DNA of 7,889 nucleotides. Source: Candidatus Gastranaerophilales bacterium. GTDB lineage: Bacteria; Cyanobacteriota; Vampirovibrionia; Gastranaerophilales; Gastranaerophilaceae. The stretch lies in assembly GCA_947628355.1 (NCBI GenBank), contig CANQZO010000086.1:1-7889 (forward strand). The letters are read 5' to 3'. The notes beneath the pieces were generated by a model. That model was not told the origin of the DNA and did no database searches. It worked only from the letters and a program-made list of their open reading frames with translations. Positions within the stretch are counted from its first letter, which is position 1. Every line of letters begins with the position of its first letter. The translations under genes and the position numbers were made by a program. This document shows positions 6,659-7,889 of this stretch, one piece after another.

Positions 6659-7273
6659 TTATATAACCAAAGGTTTAATATAAACATCATTCACGGTATA
6701 TACTGTTTTAACTGTTCCCGCAGGAATTTTAGCGTCTTTACCTTTCATTAAAAGAAAAAGAGGACATAAAAGTACGCTTAATACAATGGATAAAACCATT
6801 TTATCATCAGGTTCTTCCGTTATAGCCGTAGATAAAGGAATATATGTATTGTCAACAGCTTTTGTATGAAAATCATTAATAGTAATTTTAGCGGAACGGC
6901 CAATATATGTTTTTGCTTCAAAATTGACAATTGCGTTAACCGAAGTACCTGCTTGGATTAAAACATTATCGTTTTCATCCTTAACATCTTGAGCAACGAT
7001 GAATGTTAATGTATCTCCTGATGTAATGTTTTTTGTATTAATTTCGCTTTGATTTTTTATCATAACGGGGGAATGACCGGGTAATAATTTTTTTCCGGTT
7101 GAATTAGATGCGGCAATATAAGACGGGTACTCAAACCTTGCATTAAATTCCTTATTTTCTTTAATGAATTGATATAGAGTTTGACTTTCATTTTGAGCGG
7201 ATGAAATTTGAGTCGGGAATAAACTCATAAATGCCAATATTAGTGTTAATGAAATAATTTTCTTAATTTTCAT
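6659..7273 (-). CDS. Secreted or membrane-tethered beta-rich protein of unknown function (204 aa)
   Basis: I do not recognise a named family. The N-terminus is a clear Sec signal peptide: KIKK, a hydrophobic core at about 6-20, and a likely signal peptidase I site after SSA (residue 26). The central region (about 60-150) is beta-like and organised around LPGHSPVMIKNQSEINTKN, then a segment reading SGDTLTFIVAQDV with IQAGTSV. This layout is shared by uncharacterised envelope proteins whose strands end in 'KxAxIPAGT'-like turns. A second hydrophobic segment (about 158-176) is followed by MKGKDAKIPAGTVKTVYTV (176-194). It may therefore be anchored after export, with a short tail whose side is unclear. 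A strong GGAG (7284-7281) lies 7 nt before the ATG, inside the upstream DUF2085 gene, and the two reading frames overlap by 11 nt. This suggests coupled translation and an envelope role. Confidence 0.8.
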   Translation of the reverse strand: MKIKKIISLTLILAFMSLFPTQISSAQNESQTLYQFIKENKEFNARFEYPSYIAASNSTGKKLLPGHSPVMIKNQSEINTKNITSGDTLTFIVAQDVKDENDNVLIQAGTSVNAIVNFEAKTYIGRSAKITINDFHTKAVDNTYIPLSTAITEEPDDKMVLSIVLSVLLCPLFLLMKGKDAKIPAGTVKTVYTVNDVYIKPLVI

Positions 7274-7712
7274 ACTTTTTCTCCAATTTTTTATAAATAG
7301 AATTTACCGTAATTGTAATTAACAGACCCATGATGACTCCTATACAAAATCTTGTTATATTTCCTGTATTTATATTAAACAAGTTAAGTATTAAATCTGT
7401 CAAACAAAAAAGAGTCATTATAAAAAATACTTTTATGCTGATATTTAGTTTATTGAAAAGTACAAGAATACAACTAAAAGTTGTTCCTATATAAACTCCA
7501 AGGCACCTTGCACAAAGTGACACAGGATATCCCAATAGCCAAAAAGACCGCTCGGGATTTTGGTGGCATGCATTTGAAAGAATATAACCGATTTTTGCAC
7601 TTAAATTATAATTTCCCGTGTGTGACAGAAAAGGAAATGATAATGCACAAATCCAAAAGAATGCGCTATAAAAAATCAATAAAGTTATAAAGATTTTTCT
7701 TAAATTTTTCAA
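7263..7712 (-). CDS. DUF2085 family integral membrane protein (149 aa)
   Basis: This is a small multi-pass membrane protein of unknown function. The family signature is visible: CHQNPERSFWLLG (49-61) followed by LCARCLGVYIG (66-76), then Asp106 and an NITRFCIGVIMG block (118-129). The Cys/His residues could bind metal, but that is inference. Hydrophobic segments lie at about 8-28, 70-88, 92-112 and 121-138. The start is a TTG: the in-frame sequence upstream reaches a stop (7730-7728) without an ATG, and GGAAG (7725-7721) sits 8 nt before the TTG. An ATG at 7719 is out of frame. It is the first gene of the minus-strand run and overlaps the secreted-protein gene by 11 nt. Confidence 0.85.
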   Translation of the reverse strand: MKNLRKIFITLLIFYSAFFWICALSFPFLSHTGNYNLSAKIGYILSNACHQNPERSFWLLGYPVSLCARCLGVYIGTTFSCILVLFNKLNISIKVFFIMTLFCLTDLILNLFNINTGNITRFCIGVIMGLLITITVNSIYKKLEKKYEN

Positions 7713-7739
7713 ATAACATACTTCCGCTTAATTTGCTTG

Positions 7740-7768
7740 TAAATTACTATTATTAGTATAGTAAATTA
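7740..7768. repeat. Inverted repeat overlapping the minus-strand promoter
   Basis: The arms TAAATTACTAT (7740-7750) and ATAGTAAATTA (7758-7768) are complementary at 10 of 11 positions around a 7-bp centre. The dyad covers the proposed -10 of the four-gene run (7760-7755), a typical place for a repressor operator. The AT-rich sequence makes chance symmetry possible, and no regulator gene is in the window. Confidence 0.45.
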
Positions 7769-7783
7769 AAATATTTTTGTATA
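7755..7783 (-). promoter_or_regulatory. Likely promoter of the DUF2085-acyltransferase run
   Basis: On the minus strand TATACA (7783-7778, four of six) and TATACT (7760-7755, five of six) are separated by the ideal 17 bp. Transcription would begin near 7748, about 36 nt before the TTG start at 7712, leaving room for the GGAAG ribosome binding site. Confidence 0.5.
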
Positions 7784-7814
7784 TTAATTTTAAATTTTTA
7801 AAATAATAATTAAC

Positions 7815-7843
7815 TTGATTAAACTTTATGTTTAATTTATAAA
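7815..7843 (+). promoter_or_regulatory. Likely plus-strand promoter for a gene beyond the window
   Basis: TTGATT (7815-7820, four of six) and TATAAA (7838-7843, five of six) are separated by exactly 17 bp. A start near 7850 would give a leader of about 40 nt ending in the strong ribosome binding site at 7875-7883. This supports a plus-strand gene starting just past the window's end, divergent from the DUF2085 run. Confidence 0.6.
7818..7836. repeat. Perfect 7-bp dyad inside the plus-strand promoter spacer
   Basis: ATTAAAC (7818-7824) and GTTTAAT (7830-7836) are exact inverted repeats around a 5-bp centre. The element fills the space between the -35 and -10 hexamers, so a bound dimeric regulator would block RNA polymerase. 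It differs in sequence from the dyad at 7740-7768, so the two are not obviously sites for the same protein. Confidence 0.45.
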
Positions 7844-7874
7844 TAACTCATGAACAGATAATCATGGTAGATTG

Positions 7875-7883
7875 AAAAGGAGA
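7875..7883 (+). promoter_or_regulatory. Ribosome binding site of a gene starting just outside the window
   Basis: AAAAGGAGA is a near-consensus Shine-Dalgarno sequence with 6 nt left before the window ends. A start codon is expected at or just after the next base. The nearby ATGs at 7850 and 7864 open frames of only three codons each and are not supported as genes. Confidence 0.65.
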
Positions 7884-7889
7884 TAGAAA

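Noticed and set aside
7481..7690. Plus-strand 69-codon frame opposite the DUF2085 gene
   Set aside because: It is antisense to the CHQ/CARC signature region and has no ribosome binding site or recognisable content.
7850..7877. Leader peptide ORFs starting at 7850 and 7864
   Set aside because: Each has only three codons, neither has a ribosome binding site, and there is no attenuator hairpin; they look like chance ATGs.

Overview
The window comes from a strongly AT-rich bacterium using the standard code, with AGGAG-type ribosome binding sites, at least one well-supported TTG start and a tRNA whose CCA end is not encoded. The hybrid CheA (kinase plus receiver) next to a sensor-less membrane receptor and a CheW protein resembles cyanobacterial/PilL-type chemosensory clusters. 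With the very low GC, this is compatible with a gut Vampirovibrionia (Melainabacteria/Gastranaerophilales)-type organism. That placement is an inference; low-GC Firmicutes or Spirochaetes cannot be excluded. There is no sign of phage, insertion sequences, CRISPR or recent transfer.

Layout: (1) 1-60 holds the 3' end of a class II tRNA (probably tRNA-Leu) and a hairpin terminator that it shares with the convergent cheW-like gene. (2) 58-5253 is a chemosensory module. A tandem-CheW coupling protein lies on the minus strand. From a 96-bp divergent promoter region, the plus strand carries a short two-TM methyl-accepting protein and, 9 nt later, a 1009-residue CheA with an N-terminal HPt, a long linker, the kinase core, a CheW-like domain and a degenerate receiver. 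No CheR, CheB, CheY or separate output regulator is in view. (3) 5250-7712 is a four-gene minus-strand run: DUF2085 membrane protein, secreted beta-rich protein of unknown function, then two paralogous PlsC/LPLAT-type acyltransferases. It meets cheA tail to tail with a 4-bp overlap of the stop codons (TTAA) and no terminator. (4) 7713-7889 is a divergent regulatory region with a minus-strand promoter for the four-gene run and a good plus-strand promoter plus ribosome binding site for a gene starting just outside the window. Each promoter is overlapped by a dyad that could be an operator.

How the genes could work together: the receptor would array at the membrane and signal through the tandem CheW protein to CheA. 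The receptor has no periplasmic domain, so any input must come from the membrane, the cytoplasm or a partner protein. The CheA receiver lacks the phosphoacceptor Asp, so it looks like a docking or regulatory module rather than a phosphate sink; the true output regulator must be encoded elsewhere. The minus-strand run looks like envelope/lipid housekeeping (acyl transfer to lysophosphatidate or a similar acceptor) with two uncharacterised envelope proteins. Nothing in the sequence links it functionally to the chemosensory genes beyond adjacency. The most unusual features are the pseudo-receiver CheA, the sensor-less HAMP-less receptor, and the paired acyltransferases that both carry FPQG instead of FPEG.
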